A stretch of 64,000 nt of DNA from Luteibaculum oceani. GTDB lineage: Bacteria; Bacteroidota; Bacteroidia; Flavobacteriales_D; Luteibaculaceae. A program made the translations under genes and the position numbers. Where the stretch lies: the NCBI RefSeq assembly GCF_007995015.1, contig NZ_VORB01000003.1:1-64000 (forward strand). The letters run 5' to 3'. Below the pieces are notes generated by a model. The model was not told the DNA's origin. It ran no database searches and saw nothing but the letters and a program-made list of their open reading frames with translations. Shown in pieces: positions 26,917 to 37,540 of the stretch (position 1 is its first letter; each line of letters begins with the position of its first letter).

Positions 26917-28332
26917 AACTCCAAAGGAAAAAATTTAAGGTACTCCAAACCAATAATTAAAATTGCAACCGCCGGGGTAAGTGTTGGAATTCTAGTAATG
27001 CTATTAAGCATAGCCATCGCCTCGGGATTTAAGGGTGAAATTAGCAACAATATTGCAGCAGCTAATGCACACTTTAAAATAATTCCGTTGGGATTTACCG
27101 ATGATCCCGAAATTTTGCTCAACCCGTCCCCTGCTCTTCGAACCCAAATTGAACAACTACCCCTGGTAAAATCACAAACGGGAATTATGTATCAACCCGT
27201 GTTATTGGAAAAGGACGGTAATATCTATGGTTTGTTGTGCAAAGGGGCTGAAAAGGAAATTCCGGAAGCATTTCAACAACGATTTTTAAAGGAAGGGAAA
27301 TTTCCAGATGGGGATAGGAAAAATCAAATAACGATTTCCAAAAAAATTGCTTCCCAGTTAAATGCCAAGGTTGGTGACCCCGTTAATGTTTATATCACCA
27401 ACCAGGGTAAAAACATAAAAAAGAGAAAGCTACTGGTTTCTGGAGTTTTTGCCACAGGCGTACCAGGAATCGATGAAGAAATAGCGTATACCCCCATCAA
27501 GCTTCTTCAAGAAATCAATCAAAAAGCACCTAGAATATCGGTGCAGCAAAATAACGATGGTTCTCTTACCTTAAATGCAAACAATGAAGACAGGAAAGCA
27601 CTAAAGGTTTGGAAAAATGGTAAGGAAATCGCCCCTAAGAGCATTAAGGTTCTGGATTTAGATACCATCTCAGCTGTTTTAAAAGGTGAACTAATTAATG
27701 ACTCGCTAATAATCGTTGCTCGAAGAGACTATCCAGAAATAATTTTTGATGCAACTCCAGAATATCAACTTTTTCAGGGATTAGAAATCTACGTTGAAGA
27801 TTTCAGCAACCTCACCAGTCTGCAACCCGAACTGGAAAAAATAGCTCCCTTTAATACTGAACTAGTTAATATTCAGCAGGATTTCCCCGAAATATTTAAT
27901 TGGTTAAATCTGATAAATACCAATGTGATAGTACTATTAATTATAATGGCCACGGTATCTCTAGTTAACATGGCCTCTGCCTTGTTGGTTATGATTATTG
28001 AGAAAACCACCGGAATAGCATTGCTAAAAACTATGGGGGCTCCCAATAAAATGATTCGCAAGGTATTTTTATACATCGCAGGATCCATTCTTATAAGAGG
28101 TCTCTTTTGGGGAAATCTGATTTTTGGATCATTCTATTTCCTGCAGAAAGAATTTAAATTTCTTACCCTAAACGAAGAGCAATATTACGTTTCGTACGTC
28201 CCACTCGACATAGAAGCATGGGAATGGGTTACAACTAACCTCACTACCCTCGTATTCTGCCTTATTGTTCTAATTTTGCCAACGATTTTAATTTCAAGAA
28301 TATATCCAGCGAAAGCTTTAAGATTCGATTAG
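26881..28332 (+). CDS. ABC transporter permease of the FtsX/LolE type
   Basis: The 483-residue protein has the MacB/LolC-E layout: a short cytoplasmic start (MNPVIFIAKRFHNSKGK), a first membrane helix (about 31-51), a large extracytoplasmic domain, and three C-terminal helices with the FtsX domain (VSLVNMASALLVMIIEKTTG, ALLKTMGAPNKMIRKVFL). It is longer than the ~400-residue LolC/E norm. The extra length is a periplasmic insert around residues 220-280 (NDGSLTLNANNEDRKALKVW and following). Lipoprotein release or export is the usual role of this family; no ATPase gene is adjacent. It starts a tight four-gene operon, and its start overlaps the divergent NamZ-like gene. Confidence 0.9.
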   Translation: MNPVIFIAKRFHNSKGKNLRYSKPIIKIATAGVSVGILVMLLSIAIASGFKGEISNNIAAANAHFKIIPLGFTDDPEILLNPSPALRTQIEQLPLVKSQTGIMYQPVLLEKDGNIYGLLCKGAEKEIPEAFQQRFLKEGKFPDGDRKNQITISKKIASQLNAKVGDPVNVYITNQGKNIKKRKLLVSGVFATGVPGIDEEIAYTPIKLLQEINQKAPRISVQQNNDGSLTLNANNEDRKALKVWKNGKEIAPKSIKVLDLDTISAVLKGELINDSLIIVARRDYPEIIFDATPEYQLFQGLEIYVEDFSNLTSLQPELEKIAPFNTELVNIQQDFPEIFNWLNLINTNVIVLLIIMATVSLVNMASALLVMIIEKTTGIALLKTMGAPNKMIRKVFLYIAGSILIRGLFWGNLIFGSFYFLQKEFKFLTLNEEQYYVSYVPLDIEAWEWVTTNLTTLVFCLIVLILPTILISRIYPAKALRFD

Positions 28333-28333
28333 T

Positions 28334-29698
28334 ATGCAAATAGCCAACAACATATTAGAAACCATTGGTAACACTCCACTGGTAAAACTGAATAAAATTA
28401 CCTCTGCTATTCCGGCAACCGTTTTAGCCAAGGTGGAAACCTTTAATCCAGGAAACTCCATTAAGGACAGAATGGCTCTTAAAATGATTGAGGAAGCTGA
28501 AAAATCTGGAGAACTTAAACCTGGTGGAACTATTATCGAAGGTACCAGTGGTAATACAGGTATGGGTTTAGCCATTGCAGCTGTAATTAAAGGTTACAAG
28601 TGCATTTTTACATCCACGGATAAACAATCGAAAGAAAAATTCGATGCGCTAAGAGCTTTGGGTGCAGAAGTAATTGTTTGTCCAACCGATGTTGATCCTG
28701 AAGACCCTAGATCATACTACTCTGTTTCTTCTCGTTTGGCTAAAGAAGTGCCAAATGCATGGAAACCAAACCAGTATGACAATCTAGCCAACTCACAAGC
28801 TCATTACGAAAGTACAGGACCAGAAATTTGGGAACAAACCGAAGGGAAAATTACGCACCTGGTTGTCGGTGTTGGAACGGGTGGAACCATCTGTGGTACT
28901 GGAAAATACTTGAAAGAGAAAAATCCAAACATTAAACTTATTGGTATAGACAGCTACGGTTCGATATTTAAAAAATATCACGAAACCGGCGTGTTTGATA
29001 AAAGCGAAATCTACCCCTACGTTACCGAAGGAATTGGAGAGGATTTTCTTCCAAAAAATGTTGATTTTTCATTAATCGACCATTTTGAAAAAGTAACGGA
29101 TAAAGACGCTGCACTTTATACAAGAAAAATTGCCTTGGATGAAGGAATTTTTGTTGGAAACTCAGCTGGTGCTGCTATTGCAGGGTTACTGCAAGTAAAA
29201 GATATGTTTAAACCGGATGATGTTGTAGTGGTAATTTTCCACGATCACGGAATCCGATATATGGGTAAAATGTTCAATCCTGCCTGGATGCAAAAAATGG
29301 GTTACCTACCTACCGAAGGACTTACCGCTGCGGATCTAATTCAAGCAAATCTGCTTCAAAAGGTGGTTACCATTGACAGCCAAACCAGCATTTCTGAAAC
29401 GAGTAAGATTCTTATTGAAAACGACTTCTCTCAAATTCCAGTTTCTAGAGATGAAAGGATTGTTGGAACCATTTCTGAAGATCAGCTTTTCGAAATAATT
29501 ACAACCACTCCAGAGAAAAAAGAAGAAGCCATTGAGGATTACATCCTACCTGCATTGCCTTTTGTGGATCCAACCGCATCGGTTTCGGATATAAACGAAA
29601 TGTTAAAGGAAAATAAGCATGGAGTTTTGGTTAGAGATTTCAAAACCCAAATCACATACATCATTACCAAACACGACGTAATAAAGGCTACGGCTTAA
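28334..29698 (+). CDS. cbs: Cystathionine beta-synthase
   Basis: The 454-residue enzyme combines a fold type II PLP domain (1 to about 325) with a C-terminal CBS-domain pair (about 335-454). The PLP lysine is K44 in NPGNSIKDRM; GTSGNTGMGLA and GVGTGGTICGTGKYL bind the cofactor phosphate and substrate. The YDNLANSQAHYESTGPEIW region is typical of cystathionine beta-synthases rather than cysteine synthases. It condenses serine (or O-acetylserine) with homocysteine. The CBS pair probably regulates it, but the ligand is unknown. No heme-binding N-terminal extension is present. It begins one base after the permease stop. Confidence 0.92.
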   Translation: MQIANNILETIGNTPLVKLNKITSAIPATVLAKVETFNPGNSIKDRMALKMIEEAEKSGELKPGGTIIEGTSGNTGMGLAIAAVIKGYKCIFTSTDKQSKEKFDALRALGAEVIVCPTDVDPEDPRSYYSVSSRLAKEVPNAWKPNQYDNLANSQAHYESTGPEIWEQTEGKITHLVVGVGTGGTICGTGKYLKEKNPNIKLIGIDSYGSIFKKYHETGVFDKSEIYPYVTEGIGEDFLPKNVDFSLIDHFEKVTDKDAALYTRKIALDEGIFVGNSAGAAIAGLLQVKDMFKPDDVVVVIFHDHGIRYMGKMFNPAWMQKMGYLPTEGLTAADLIQANLLQKVVTIDSQTSISETSKILIENDFSQIPVSRDERIVGTISEDQLFEIITTTPEKKEEAIEDYILPALPFVDPTASVSDINEMLKENKHGVLVRDFKTQITYIITKHDVIKATA

Positions 29699-29701
29699 AT
29701 T

Positions 29702-30439
29702 ATGCGTATTGTTTCTCTGGTTCCGAGCTTAACGGAATACTTATTTGATTTAGGATTGGATGCAGAAGTTATTGGTATCACCAAGTTCTGCATCCATCCA
29801 GAGAAATGGTTTAGAACTAAAGAAAGAGTTGGAGGTACAAAAACGGCGAACCTCGACAAAATTTTAAAGCTTAAGCCCGATCTTATTGTTGCCAATAAGG
29901 AGGAAAACACCAAAGAAGACATCCTTTTTCTTCAAGAGCATTTCGAGGTAATCCTTACCGATATAAACAACCAAGAAGATTTAATTCCCGAATTAAAAAA
30001 GTTGGCTATTGCCGTAAATAAAGAGGAAGCGGCTAAAAAGGTAGTAGCAGAAATAACGGCTAGCCTAAATGAAATCTCCCCACTTGCTGAACCCAAAAAA
30101 ACGGTATATCTAATTTGGAATGACCCCATTATGGCGGTTGGAAAGCAGACTTTTATTCATAGCATGCTAGAGCTGGTAAATCTGCGCAATGGAGTTCACG
30201 AGGTAGTTTCAGATCCACGTTATCCCAGCTTAACGAGTTCCGATTTACAAAAAATAAACCCGGAATTGTTAATCTTATCTTCCGAACCATACCCCTTTAA
30301 AGAAAAGCATTTACTACATTTCCGAAAGCTATTACCAACAACCCAAGTTGTTATTGCCGACGGTGAAATGTTTTCGTGGTACGGCAGTAGACTGAAATAT
30401 TTTAACGCACATTGGAGAGCCCTAAAATCCACTCTGTAA
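29702..30439 (+). CDS. BtuF-like helical-backbone metal/cobalamin receptor without signal peptide
   Basis: The 245-residue protein has the two-lobed periplasmic-binding fold of class III receptors: IVSLVPSLTEYLFDLGLD, VIGITKFCIHPEKW, VGGTKTANLDKILKLKPDLIVANKEEN and, in the second lobe, a SDPRYPSLTSSDLQKINPEL-type segment. The family binds cobalamin or siderophores for ABC import. No signal peptide is visible at this ATG, which is also true of many related Bacteroidota proteins, so a cytoplasmic role or a missed start is possible. It lies three bases after cbs, and its last 28 bp overlap the next gene. Cobalamin binding is inferred from family only. Confidence 0.83.
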   Translation: MRIVSLVPSLTEYLFDLGLDAEVIGITKFCIHPEKWFRTKERVGGTKTANLDKILKLKPDLIVANKEENTKEDILFLQEHFEVILTDINNQEDLIPELKKLAIAVNKEEAAKKVVAEITASLNEISPLAEPKKTVYLIWNDPIMAVGKQTFIHSMLELVNLRNGVHEVVSDPRYPSLTSSDLQKINPELLILSSEPYPFKEKHLLHFRKLLPTTQVVIADGEMFSWYGSRLKYFNAHWRALKSTL

Positions 30440-32715
30440 CAAAAATTCTTTTTGCCCTTTTTGTAGGCTTGGCGCTTTCGTTGCGCGTTGCGGCTCAGCA
30501 AAATGAAAAAATTGCAATTGTTTTAAGTGGTGGAGGTGCAAGTGCATATGCTCACATAGGCTTCTTAAAGGCATTAGAAGAAAAGGGAGTCCCCATTCAC
30601 TCCATTACTGGAGTCTCTATGGGCGCCATTATCGGTGGATTATATGCGTCGGGATACAGCCCCTCGGACATTGAACAACTTCTTACCTCTGAAACTTTTA
30701 TCAAAGAAATATCTGGACTCAATGAAAATGCCTACCGCAATCTTTTTAAAGATCAGTTAACCGATGCCAGTTGGATTAACCTTAAAATAAACCCTGAAGG
30801 TCAAATTGGCAAAAACCTTCCTACCCACCTTTTCGATCCACTTTATTTAGATTTAATTCTTTTGGAGCATACGGTAAGGGCTAATGCTGCCGCAAACTGC
30901 GATTTTGATAGCCTTCTTGTCCCATTCCGATGTGTGGCCTCAGATGTTGAGAATAAACAGGACATTGTTTTTTCCTCCGGTTATTTAAACCGCGCAATTA
31001 GAACTTCGAGTACCTACCCCTTTTATGTACGTCCTATTGTATACCAAGACAAACTTTTATTCGATGGTGGTTTGTACAACAATTTCCCAACCAATGTGGC
31101 TATTGATAGCTTCGACCCAGATATAATCATTGGTTGTAACGTATCCTACAACTATACAAGTCCAGAAAAAGACGACCTAATATCGCAGGTTAAAAACATG
31201 TTGGTTTCAAAATCTGACTACAGTCTTAGAGGAAAAAAAGGAATAATAATTACCCCAGAAGACGATATTGAAACTTTCGATTTTGACCGTGCTAAAGAAG
31301 CAATTGTTAGTGGATACGAGGCAACGATAAATGCCATAGATAGCATAAGAAACATTACCCAACAGGTTGATCCATACCAAGAGGAACGCAGAGCAAAATT
31401 CAGGAAAAAACTAGCGTCACTTAAAATCGAAAAACTAGAAAGCACGGGAATTACGGATCAGCAACAGCGATATATTTCTAAGGCCTTAGTAAGAAAAAAG
31501 GGGGACTTTGAAATCGAAGGAATTAAGGAGAATTACCTAGCACTTATATCCGACCCATTTATTCAATATGTTTTTCCCGATGCCTATTTCAATGAGGAAA
31601 GCAATAAATACACCCTAAAGCTGGAGATAGACCTAGAAAAGTCTTTAGAGGCTTCTTTTGGTGGGAATATCAGTAATAAATCCATTAACACCGGTTTTGT
31701 ATCTCTGGCCTGGAAAAATTTAAGTTATGCAGGCTTAATTGTGTCGGCCAATTCCTATTTCGGAAAGTATTACTCCTCAGTAAATGCAGATATCCGATTA
31801 ATTAAAGAAGGTCGATTTCCACTTTCCATCCGTCCTTATGTTACTTTTAACCGCTGGGATTACTTTAGAAGCAGAACCTCATTTTTCGAGGATGTTAAAC
31901 CTGCATTTGTTATAGAAAACGAGCAGTTTACCGGTTTAGAAGTAAGCACGCCAACTAGCAAAACGTCCTACATTTTCTCCGATATTAGGTATGTAAAAAG
32001 CTCTCCCAATTATTATTTGGAGTCAAATTTCAGCAATGCCGACACCAGTGATCAAACCATATTTAATGCTGGATCTTATAGACTGGGCTGGGAGTTTAAC
32101 ACATTAGACCAAAAGCAATATGCTACAGCTGGTAAATCCATTAGATTAAACTTGGCTTTTACGGAAGGAAGGGAGTCGTATATACCCGGATCTACCTCGC
32201 CAGTAGAAGGATTTTTAAACAAATACAAAAGGTGGGCAGAGATAAGATTTTCCTACAAACAATTTATCCCGTTATCGGAACAACTCATTTTTTACCCCAT
32301 GATAGACGGAAGAATATCTTCCTTGTACTCCTTTAGTAATTTCAGAGCATCGGAAATATTTTTACCGCAGTACAACCCACTAACGGAAAGTGCAACTCTT
32401 TTTCTGCCTCAGTTTAGAAGTGTAAATAACCTAGGGCTTGGCGCCGGTTTAGTTTTTAAACTTACCGACCGCCTTGGTCTGCGCACGCAGCACCACTTAT
32501 TTTTACCTTTTAATACCAATGAGCAAACAGAGGGTAAGTTAACGGAGTTTGGTGGTACGCTTTCTAAACGATATTACGTTGCGGGCGGAGCGGCAGTGTA
32601 TCAGACTCCATTGGGTCCCTTAGCTGCCAACATTAACTACTTTGAAGGCAATAGGAAGCCTTGGAGCTTTATGATCAATTTTGGGTATATCCTGTTTAAT
32701 CAGAGAGGTCTATAA
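30412..32715 (+). CDS. Patatin-like phospholipase fused to a BamA-type outer-membrane barrel
   Basis: The 767-residue protein starts with a signal peptide (ILFALFVGLALSLRVAAQQ), then a patatin domain with the oxyanion loop VLSGGGASAYAHIG, the nucleophile S69 in GVSMG and the catalytic Asp near residue 217 in FDGGLYNN. A POTRA-like linker (about 340-410) leads into a C-terminal ~350-residue beta-barrel of the Omp85/surface-antigen type, ending in a short aromatic-rich strand. This resembles PlpD-like autotransporter lipases, which act on phospholipids at or outside the outer membrane. The start codon is TTG at 30412, inside the end of the BtuF-like gene, which suggests translational coupling. 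Confidence 0.92.
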   Translation: MESPKIHSVTKILFALFVGLALSLRVAAQQNEKIAIVLSGGGASAYAHIGFLKALEEKGVPIHSITGVSMGAIIGGLYASGYSPSDIEQLLTSETFIKEISGLNENAYRNLFKDQLTDASWINLKINPEGQIGKNLPTHLFDPLYLDLILLEHTVRANAAANCDFDSLLVPFRCVASDVENKQDIVFSSGYLNRAIRTSSTYPFYVRPIVYQDKLLFDGGLYNNFPTNVAIDSFDPDIIIGCNVSYNYTSPEKDDLISQVKNMLVSKSDYSLRGKKGIIITPEDDIETFDFDRAKEAIVSGYEATINAIDSIRNITQQVDPYQEERRAKFRKKLASLKIEKLESTGITDQQQRYISKALVRKKGDFEIEGIKENYLALISDPFIQYVFPDAYFNEESNKYTLKLEIDLEKSLEASFGGNISNKSINTGFVSLAWKNLSYAGLIVSANSYFGKYYSSVNADIRLIKEGRFPLSIRPYVTFNRWDYFRSRTSFFEDVKPAFVIENEQFTGLEVSTPTSKTSYIFSDIRYVKSSPNYYLESNFSNADTSDQTIFNAGSYRLGWEFNTLDQKQYATAGKSIRLNLAFTEGRESYIPGSTSPVEGFLNKYKRWAEIRFSYKQFIPLSEQLIFYPMIDGRISSLYSFSNFRASEIFLPQYNPLTESATLFLPQFRSVNNLGLGAGLVFKLTDRLGLRTQHHLFLPFNTNEQTEGKLTEFGGTLSKRYYVAGGAAVYQTPLGPLAANINYFEGNRKPWSFMINFGYILFNQRGL

Positions 32716-32718
32716 AAA

Positions 32719-32750
32719 CAGAAAGGCCGATGTTTAAAAAAACATCGACC
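32719..32750 (-). terminator. Terminator between convergent DUF3467 and patatin genes
   Basis: On the minus strand GGTCGATGTTT pairs with AAACATCGGCC (one T-G wobble) around a TTTT loop, followed by a T-rich tail. In the plus direction the stem has an A-C mismatch and a poor tail, so it mainly serves the minus strand. Confidence 0.7.
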
Positions 32751-32789
32751 CTTCCTCACTTGTGTGTTTGGCACCTGTGATCTTAAATA

Positions 32790-33134
32790 TTATGCCTCCG
32801 TAGTTGGTCCTCCAAAATTCATAGGTGGAAATCCGCCTTCGTTACTAGAGAAGTTAGATCCGCCCCCATTTTCATCTATAGGTCCAAAATTAGACTCAAA
32901 TTTTCTAACGTTATCAGCCAAGGCATTTAACAAGCGCTTAGCATGAAAAGGTGTAAGTAAGATGCGAGATTTTACTTTTGCTTTCGGTACACCTGGCATT
33001 ACCCTAACGTAATCGATAACAAATTCCGAATTACTATGGGTAATAATTGCCAAGTTAGAATAGGTACCTTCTGCCACCTCCTCGCTTAACTCAATGTTCA
33101 GCTGATTCTGATTTTTATTCTTTTCGTCTGCCAT
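32790..33134 (-). CDS. DUF3467 protein
   Basis: The 114-residue protein matches DUF3467: LNIELSEEVAEGTYSNLAII, a THSNSEFVIDYVRVMPGVPKAKV core, and RILLTPFHAKRLLNALADNV. A Gly/Asn/Pro-rich flexible tail follows. Function is unknown; no signal peptide is present. The gene lies 47 bp after rpoC, a position I believe is common for this family in Bacteroidota. The rpoC terminator-like hairpin lies in the gap, so it may be expressed by read-through or its own promoter. Confidence 0.92.
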   Translation of the reverse strand: MADEKNKNQNQLNIELSEEVAEGTYSNLAIITHSNSEFVIDYVRVMPGVPKAKVKSRILLTPFHAKRLLNALADNVRKFESNFGPIDENGGGSNFSSNEGGFPPMNFGGPTTEA

Positions 33135-33147
33135 AAAACAACAGCTT

Positions 33148-33176
33148 AGATTAAAGGCTCCCGAAGGAGCCTTTAA
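33148..33176 (-). terminator. rpoC terminator-like hairpin with UUCG tetraloop
   Basis: A perfect 11-bp stem TTAAAGGCTCC/GGAGCCTTTAA encloses TTCG on the minus strand, closed by C-G, the extra-stable cUUCGg form. The tail is only weakly T-rich, so termination may be partial and allow DUF3467 expression. Confidence 0.75.
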
Positions 33177-33181
33177 ATTTA

Positions 33182-36100
33182 TTATTCAGCGCTTTCTTCA
33201 GCTTTAATAGCTACCAAACGCTCGTATTCTTCTTTCGATCCAACAATGTGCTTTCCGAATGATCTAGATCCCGTACCTGCAGGAATTAAGTGTCCTACAA
33301 TTACGTTTTCTTTCAATCCAAGCAGTTTGTCTTCTTTAGCATTAACCGCTGCCTCGTTAAGTACTTTGGTAGTTTCCTGGAACGAAGCCGCAGACATGAA
33401 GCTTTCTGTTTGAAGCGATGCTCTGGTGATACCTTGAAGAATTGGAGTTGCCGTTGCTGGAACTGCATCTCTTGCTTCAACTGGTTTCATATCCTTACGC
33501 TTAAGCAGAGAGTTCTCGTCTCTTAACTTTCGTGCCGAAACTATTTGTCCACGTCTTAACTTGGTAGAGTCTCCTGGATCGGTAACAATCTTCTTACCAA
33601 AAATCCAATCGTTCTCCTCCATGAATTCGATACGGTTAACCCCTTGCTTTTCTAGGAATTTGGTGTCTCCTGGATCGTCGATTTCTACTTTACGCATCAT
33701 TTGACGAACGATAACCTCAAAGTGCTTATCGTTAATCTTCACACCCTGTAAACGGTATACTTCCTGAACCTCATTTACCAAGTACTCCTGTACTGCGGTA
33801 GGTCCTTTAATTGCAAGTATATCGGCAGGAGTTGTTGCTCCATCAGATAATGGCATTCCAGCTTTTACAAAGTCATTCTCCTGAATAAGAATGTGCTTAG
33901 ATAATGAAACTAAGTACTTCTTCTTCTGACCAGATTTTGCTTCAATGATTACCTCACGGTTACCGCGCTTAATTTTTCCAAAGCTTACAAATCCATCTAT
34001 TTCGGAAACTACAGCTGGGTTCGATGGATTTCTTGCCTCGAATAACTCAGTTACCCTTGGAAGACCCCCAGTAATATCCCCAGTTTTACCAGATACACGT
34101 GGAATCTTAGCAAGAATTTGACCTGGAATTACCTTTTCGTTTTTATCAACAGAAATGTGAGCTCCTACCGGTACAGAGTAAGATTTAATAACATCCTTCT
34201 CTTTACCTTTTACAAGGTTAATAGCAGGGTTCTTTTTCTTATCTCTAGATTCGGTAATTACCTTCTCTTTAAATCCTGTTTGCTCATCCACCTCTTCACG
34301 GTAAGTAATACCTTCTTCCATGTGAACGAACTGGATAGTTCCCTCAACTTCAGATACGATTACCGCGTTATAGGGATCCCACTTACAGATTACATCGCCT
34401 TTCGATATCTTCTTACCAGATTTAACGAATAGCTCAGCTCCATAAGGAATGTTGTTATTAGAAAGAATAATACCGGTTTTCTCATCGATTACTTTAACCT
34501 CAGCCGAACGACCGATTACAATAACCTTATCATCACCGTCTTTCTCTTTCTTGGTAACTGTTCTAAGTTCTTCTATTTCTAGAATACCGTTATGCTTAGC
34601 CTTTAATTCAGACTCATCAGCTACGTTAGATGCAGTACCCCCTACGTGGAATGTACGAAGCGTAAGCTGTGTACCTGGTTCCCCAATAGATTGCGCAGCG
34701 ATAACTCCAACTGCCTCTCCATTTTGAACCTTTCTTCCAGTTGCAAGGTTTCTTCCGTAACACTTAGAACAAACTCCTCTCTTACTCTCACAAGTAAGTA
34801 CCGATCTAATTTCTACCTCAGTAATTCCTGCTTCCTCGATTGCTTGACCAACGATTTCGTTTATTTCTTCACCATTTTCAATAATCAACTCTCCAGTCTC
34901 TGGGTGGTATACATCGTGTACGGAAGTTCTACCTAAAATTCTATCGTATAGTGACTCAACTATTTCTTCGTTCTTACGAAGTGGTTGAGCAACTAGACCT
35001 CTTAGTGTACCACAATCCTCTTCTTCGATAATAACGTCTTGAGCAACATCAACAAGTCTTCTGGTTAGATAACCCGCATCTGCCGTTTTAAGAGCCGTAT
35101 CCGCAAGACCTTTACGAGCACCGTGAGTAGAGATAAAGTACTCAAGAATCGAAAGACCTTCTTTAAAGTTCGAAAGAATCGGGTTCTCAATAATCTCTTG
35201 TCCGGTAGCTCCAGATTTTTGTGGCTTGGCCATAAGACCACGCATACCAGATAGCTGACGAATTTGCTCCTTAGATCCACGTGCACCAGAATCGTACATC
35301 ATGTATACTGAGTTGAACCCTTGTCTATCCTGCTCTAAACGCGTCATCAATGTGTGCGTTAACTTAGAGTTGGTATGTGTCCAGATATCAATAATCTGGT
35401 TATAACGCTCGTTGTTGGTAATAAGACCCATGTTATAGTTCATGAGTACTTCCTGTACCTGCTCATTTGCTTTGTCAACAAGCTCTACTTTTTCCTTAGG
35501 GATGATTACATCTGAAAGGTTGAACGATAATCCACCTCTAAATGCACTCATAAATCCAAGCTCCTTAATATCATCTAGGAATTTCGCTGTTTTAGCAATT
35601 CCCACCTGCTTAAGTACAGATCCAATGATATCTCTTAATGCCTTTTTGGTAAGTAGCTGGTTTACAAATCCAACCTCTTCTGGCACTACTTGGTTGAAAA
35701 TAACTCTACCAACTGTAGTTTCGATTAGCTCGGTTACTTCATTTCCTTCTTCAGTTTTAGAAGTTCTACGAAGCTTAATTTCAGCATGTAGATTTACTTG
35801 CTTCTCGTTAAGGGCAATAACTACCTCCTCTGGGCTATAGAAAATTTTCCCCTCACCTTTAACCGGTTCTTCTTTGGTGGACTTCTTACCTTTTGTGATG
35901 TAGTAAAGTCCAAGAACCATATCCTGAGATGGTACTGCAATTGGAGCACCGTTAGCAGGGTTAAGGATGTTGTGTGAAGCAAGCATAAGCAGCTGTGCTT
36001 CTAAAATTGCGGCATTACCAAGTGGTAAGTGAACCGCCATCTGGTCACCATCGAAATCCGCGTTAAATGCAGAACATACTAATGGGTGCAGTTGTATTGC

Positions 36101-37486
36101 TTTTCCTTCGATTAGCTTTGGCTGGAAGGCTTGAATACCTAATCTGTGTAGCGTTGGTGCACGGTTAAGTAGTACAGGGTGTCCTTTAAGTACATTCTCA
36201 AGAATATCCCAAACTACTGGTTCCTTGCGGTCTACAATCTTTTTAGCAGACTTCACGGTTTTAACAATACCACGCTCTATCATCTTACGGATGATGAATG
36301 GCTTGAATAATTCAGCTGCCATGTTTTTAGGCAGACCACATTCGTGAAGTTTTAGATTCGGTCCTACAACGATAACTGAACGTGCAGAATAATCAACACG
36401 CTTACCAAGTAAGTTCTGACGGAAACGTCCTTGCTTACCTTTAAGAGAATCTGAAAGTGATTTTAACGGACGATTAGATTCCGTTTTAACAGCACTAGAT
36501 TTTCTAGAGTTATCGAAAAGTGAATCCACAGCTTCCTGAAGCATTCTTTTCTCATTTCTAAGAATTACATCCGGAGCTTTAATTTCGATTAGTCTTTTAA
36601 GACGGTTGTTACGGATAATAACACGACGGTAAAGGTCATTTAAATCCGAAGTAGCAAATCTACCACCATCAAGAGGTACAAGAGGTCTTAGTTCTGGTGG
36701 AATCACTGGAACCACCTTCACTACCATCCACTCAGGATTATTCTCTACTCTTCTATTCGCCTCACGGAAGGCCTCTACAACTTGAAGACGTTTAAGTGCC
36801 TCGTTTTTACGCTGCTGAGAAGTTTCGGTATTTGCTTTATGTCTTAAATCGTAAGATACTTCATCAAGATCGATACGCTTAAGCATTTCTTCCAATGCCT
36901 CCGCACCCATTTTAGCAATGAACTTGTTCGGATCATTGTCATCCAGGTGATGGTTATCTTTTGGAAGTGTTTCTAAGGTATCTAGATATTCTTCCTCTGT
37001 AAGGAAGTCTAGGAATTGAAGTGGCTCTCCTTCTTTGTTCTTAGTTGGACCTGGATTAATTACCACATATCTCTCGTAGTAAATAACTTGATCCAATTTC
37101 TTAGATGGTAAACCTAAAAGGTATCCTATCTTGTTTGGCAATGAACGGAAATACCAAATGTGCGCAACAGGAACAACTAAAGAAATGTGTCCCATGCGTT
37201 CGCGACGAACTTTCTTCTCGGTAACTTCTACACCACAACGGTCACAGACGATACCTTTATATCTAATACGCTTATATTTTCCACAGTGACATTCGTAGTC
37301 CTTTACTGGACCAAAAATACGTTCACAGAAAAGACCATCTCTTTCCGGCTTATAAGTACGGTAATTGATGGTTTCGGGCTTTAAAACTTCCCCGTGAGAT
37401 TGCTTCAGGATTTGCTCTGGCGAAGCCAAGCTAATCGTGATTTTCTCAAAGGAACTTGAAACTTTAGATTCTTTACGGAAAGCCAT
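33182..37486 (-). CDS. rpoC: RNA polymerase beta' subunit
   Basis: The 1,434-residue beta' subunit carries the N-terminal zinc finger (CHCGKYKRI...CDRCG, about 60-80), the catalytic [12 protein letters not shown] motif near residue 475 that holds the active-site Mg, the second zinc-binding cluster ([13 protein letters not shown]) and the bridge/trigger helix region. I start at the ATG at 37486 (MAFRKESKV), where homologous sequences begin; an ATG ten codons upstream is less likely because it lies in the base of the intergenic hairpin. It follows rpoB by 54 bp. Confidence 0.98.
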   Translation of the reverse strand: MAFRKESKVSSSFEKITISLASPEQILKQSHGEVLKPETINYRTYKPERDGLFCERIFGPVKDYECHCGKYKRIRYKGIVCDRCGVEVTEKKVRRERMGHISLVVPVAHIWYFRSLPNKIGYLLGLPSKKLDQVIYYERYVVINPGPTKNKEGEPLQFLDFLTEEEYLDTLETLPKDNHHLDDNDPNKFIAKMGAEALEEMLKRIDLDEVSYDLRHKANTETSQQRKNEALKRLQVVEAFREANRRVENNPEWMVVKVVPVIPPELRPLVPLDGGRFATSDLNDLYRRVIIRNNRLKRLIEIKAPDVILRNEKRMLQEAVDSLFDNSRKSSAVKTESNRPLKSLSDSLKGKQGRFRQNLLGKRVDYSARSVIVVGPNLKLHECGLPKNMAAELFKPFIIRKMIERGIVKTVKSAKKIVDRKEPVVWDILENVLKGHPVLLNRAPTLHRLGIQAFQPKLIEGKAIQLHPLVCSAFNADFDGDQMAVHLPLGNAAILEAQLLMLASHNILNPANGAPIAVPSQDMVLGLYYITKGKKSTKEEPVKGEGKIFYSPEEVVIALNEKQVNLHAEIKLRRTSKTEEGNEVTELIETTVGRVIFNQVVPEEVGFVNQLLTKKALRDIIGSVLKQVGIAKTAKFLDDIKELGFMSAFRGGLSFNLSDVIIPKEKVELVDKANEQVQEVLMNYNMGLITNNERYNQIIDIWTHTNSKLTHTLMTRLEQDRQGFNSVYMMYDSGARGSKEQIRQLSGMRGLMAKPQKSGATGQEIIENPILSNFKEGLSILEYFISTHGARKGLADTALKTADAGYLTRRLVDVAQDVIIEEEDCGTLRGLVAQPLRKNEEIVESLYDRILGRTSVHDVYHPETGELIIENGEEINEIVGQAIEEAGITEVEIRSVLTCESKRGVCSKCYGRNLATGRKVQNGEAVGVIAAQSIGEPGTQLTLRTFHVGGTASNVADESELKAKHNGILEIEELRTVTKKEKDGDDKVIVIGRSAEVKVIDEKTGIILSNNNIPYGAELFVKSGKKISKGDVICKWDPYNAVIVSEVEGTIQFVHMEEGITYREEVDEQTGFKEKVITESRDKKKNPAINLVKGKEKDVIKSYSVPVGAHISVDKNEKVIPGQILAKIPRVSGKTGDITGGLPRVTELFEARNPSNPAVVSEIDGFVSFGKIKRGNREVIIEAKSGQKKKYLVSLSKHILIQENDFVKAGMPLSDGATTPADILAIKGPTAVQEYLVNEVQEVYRLQGVKINDKHFEVIVRQMMRKVEIDDPGDTKFLEKQGVNRIEFMEENDWIFGKKIVTDPGDSTKLRRGQIVSARKLRDENSLLKRKDMKPVEARDAVPATATPILQGITRASLQTESFMSAASFQETTKVLNEAAVNAKEDKLLGLKENVIVGHLIPAGTGSRSFGKHIVGSKEEYERLVAIKAEESAE

Positions 37487-37508
37487 ATTTAAATCAATAA
37501 TATTTAAA

Positions 37509-37533
37509 GGTACCACGCACTAAGCGTGGTACC
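37509..37533 (-). other. Perfect hairpin between rpoB and rpoC
   Basis: GGTACCACGC pairs with GCGTGGTACC (10 bp, five-base loop). It fills most of the rpoB-rpoC gap. No T-run follows, so it is more likely an RNA processing, stability or pausing element than a terminator. Confidence 0.7.
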
Positions 37534-37540
37534 GAATAAT

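Noticed and set aside
35442-35840. 132-codon plus-strand ORF opposite rpoC, with similar long ones opposite rpoB (38628-39026) and prfA (57618-58004)
   Set aside because: They are antisense to highly conserved genes and their Ser/Thr-rich composition is what reversed codons of those genes give.
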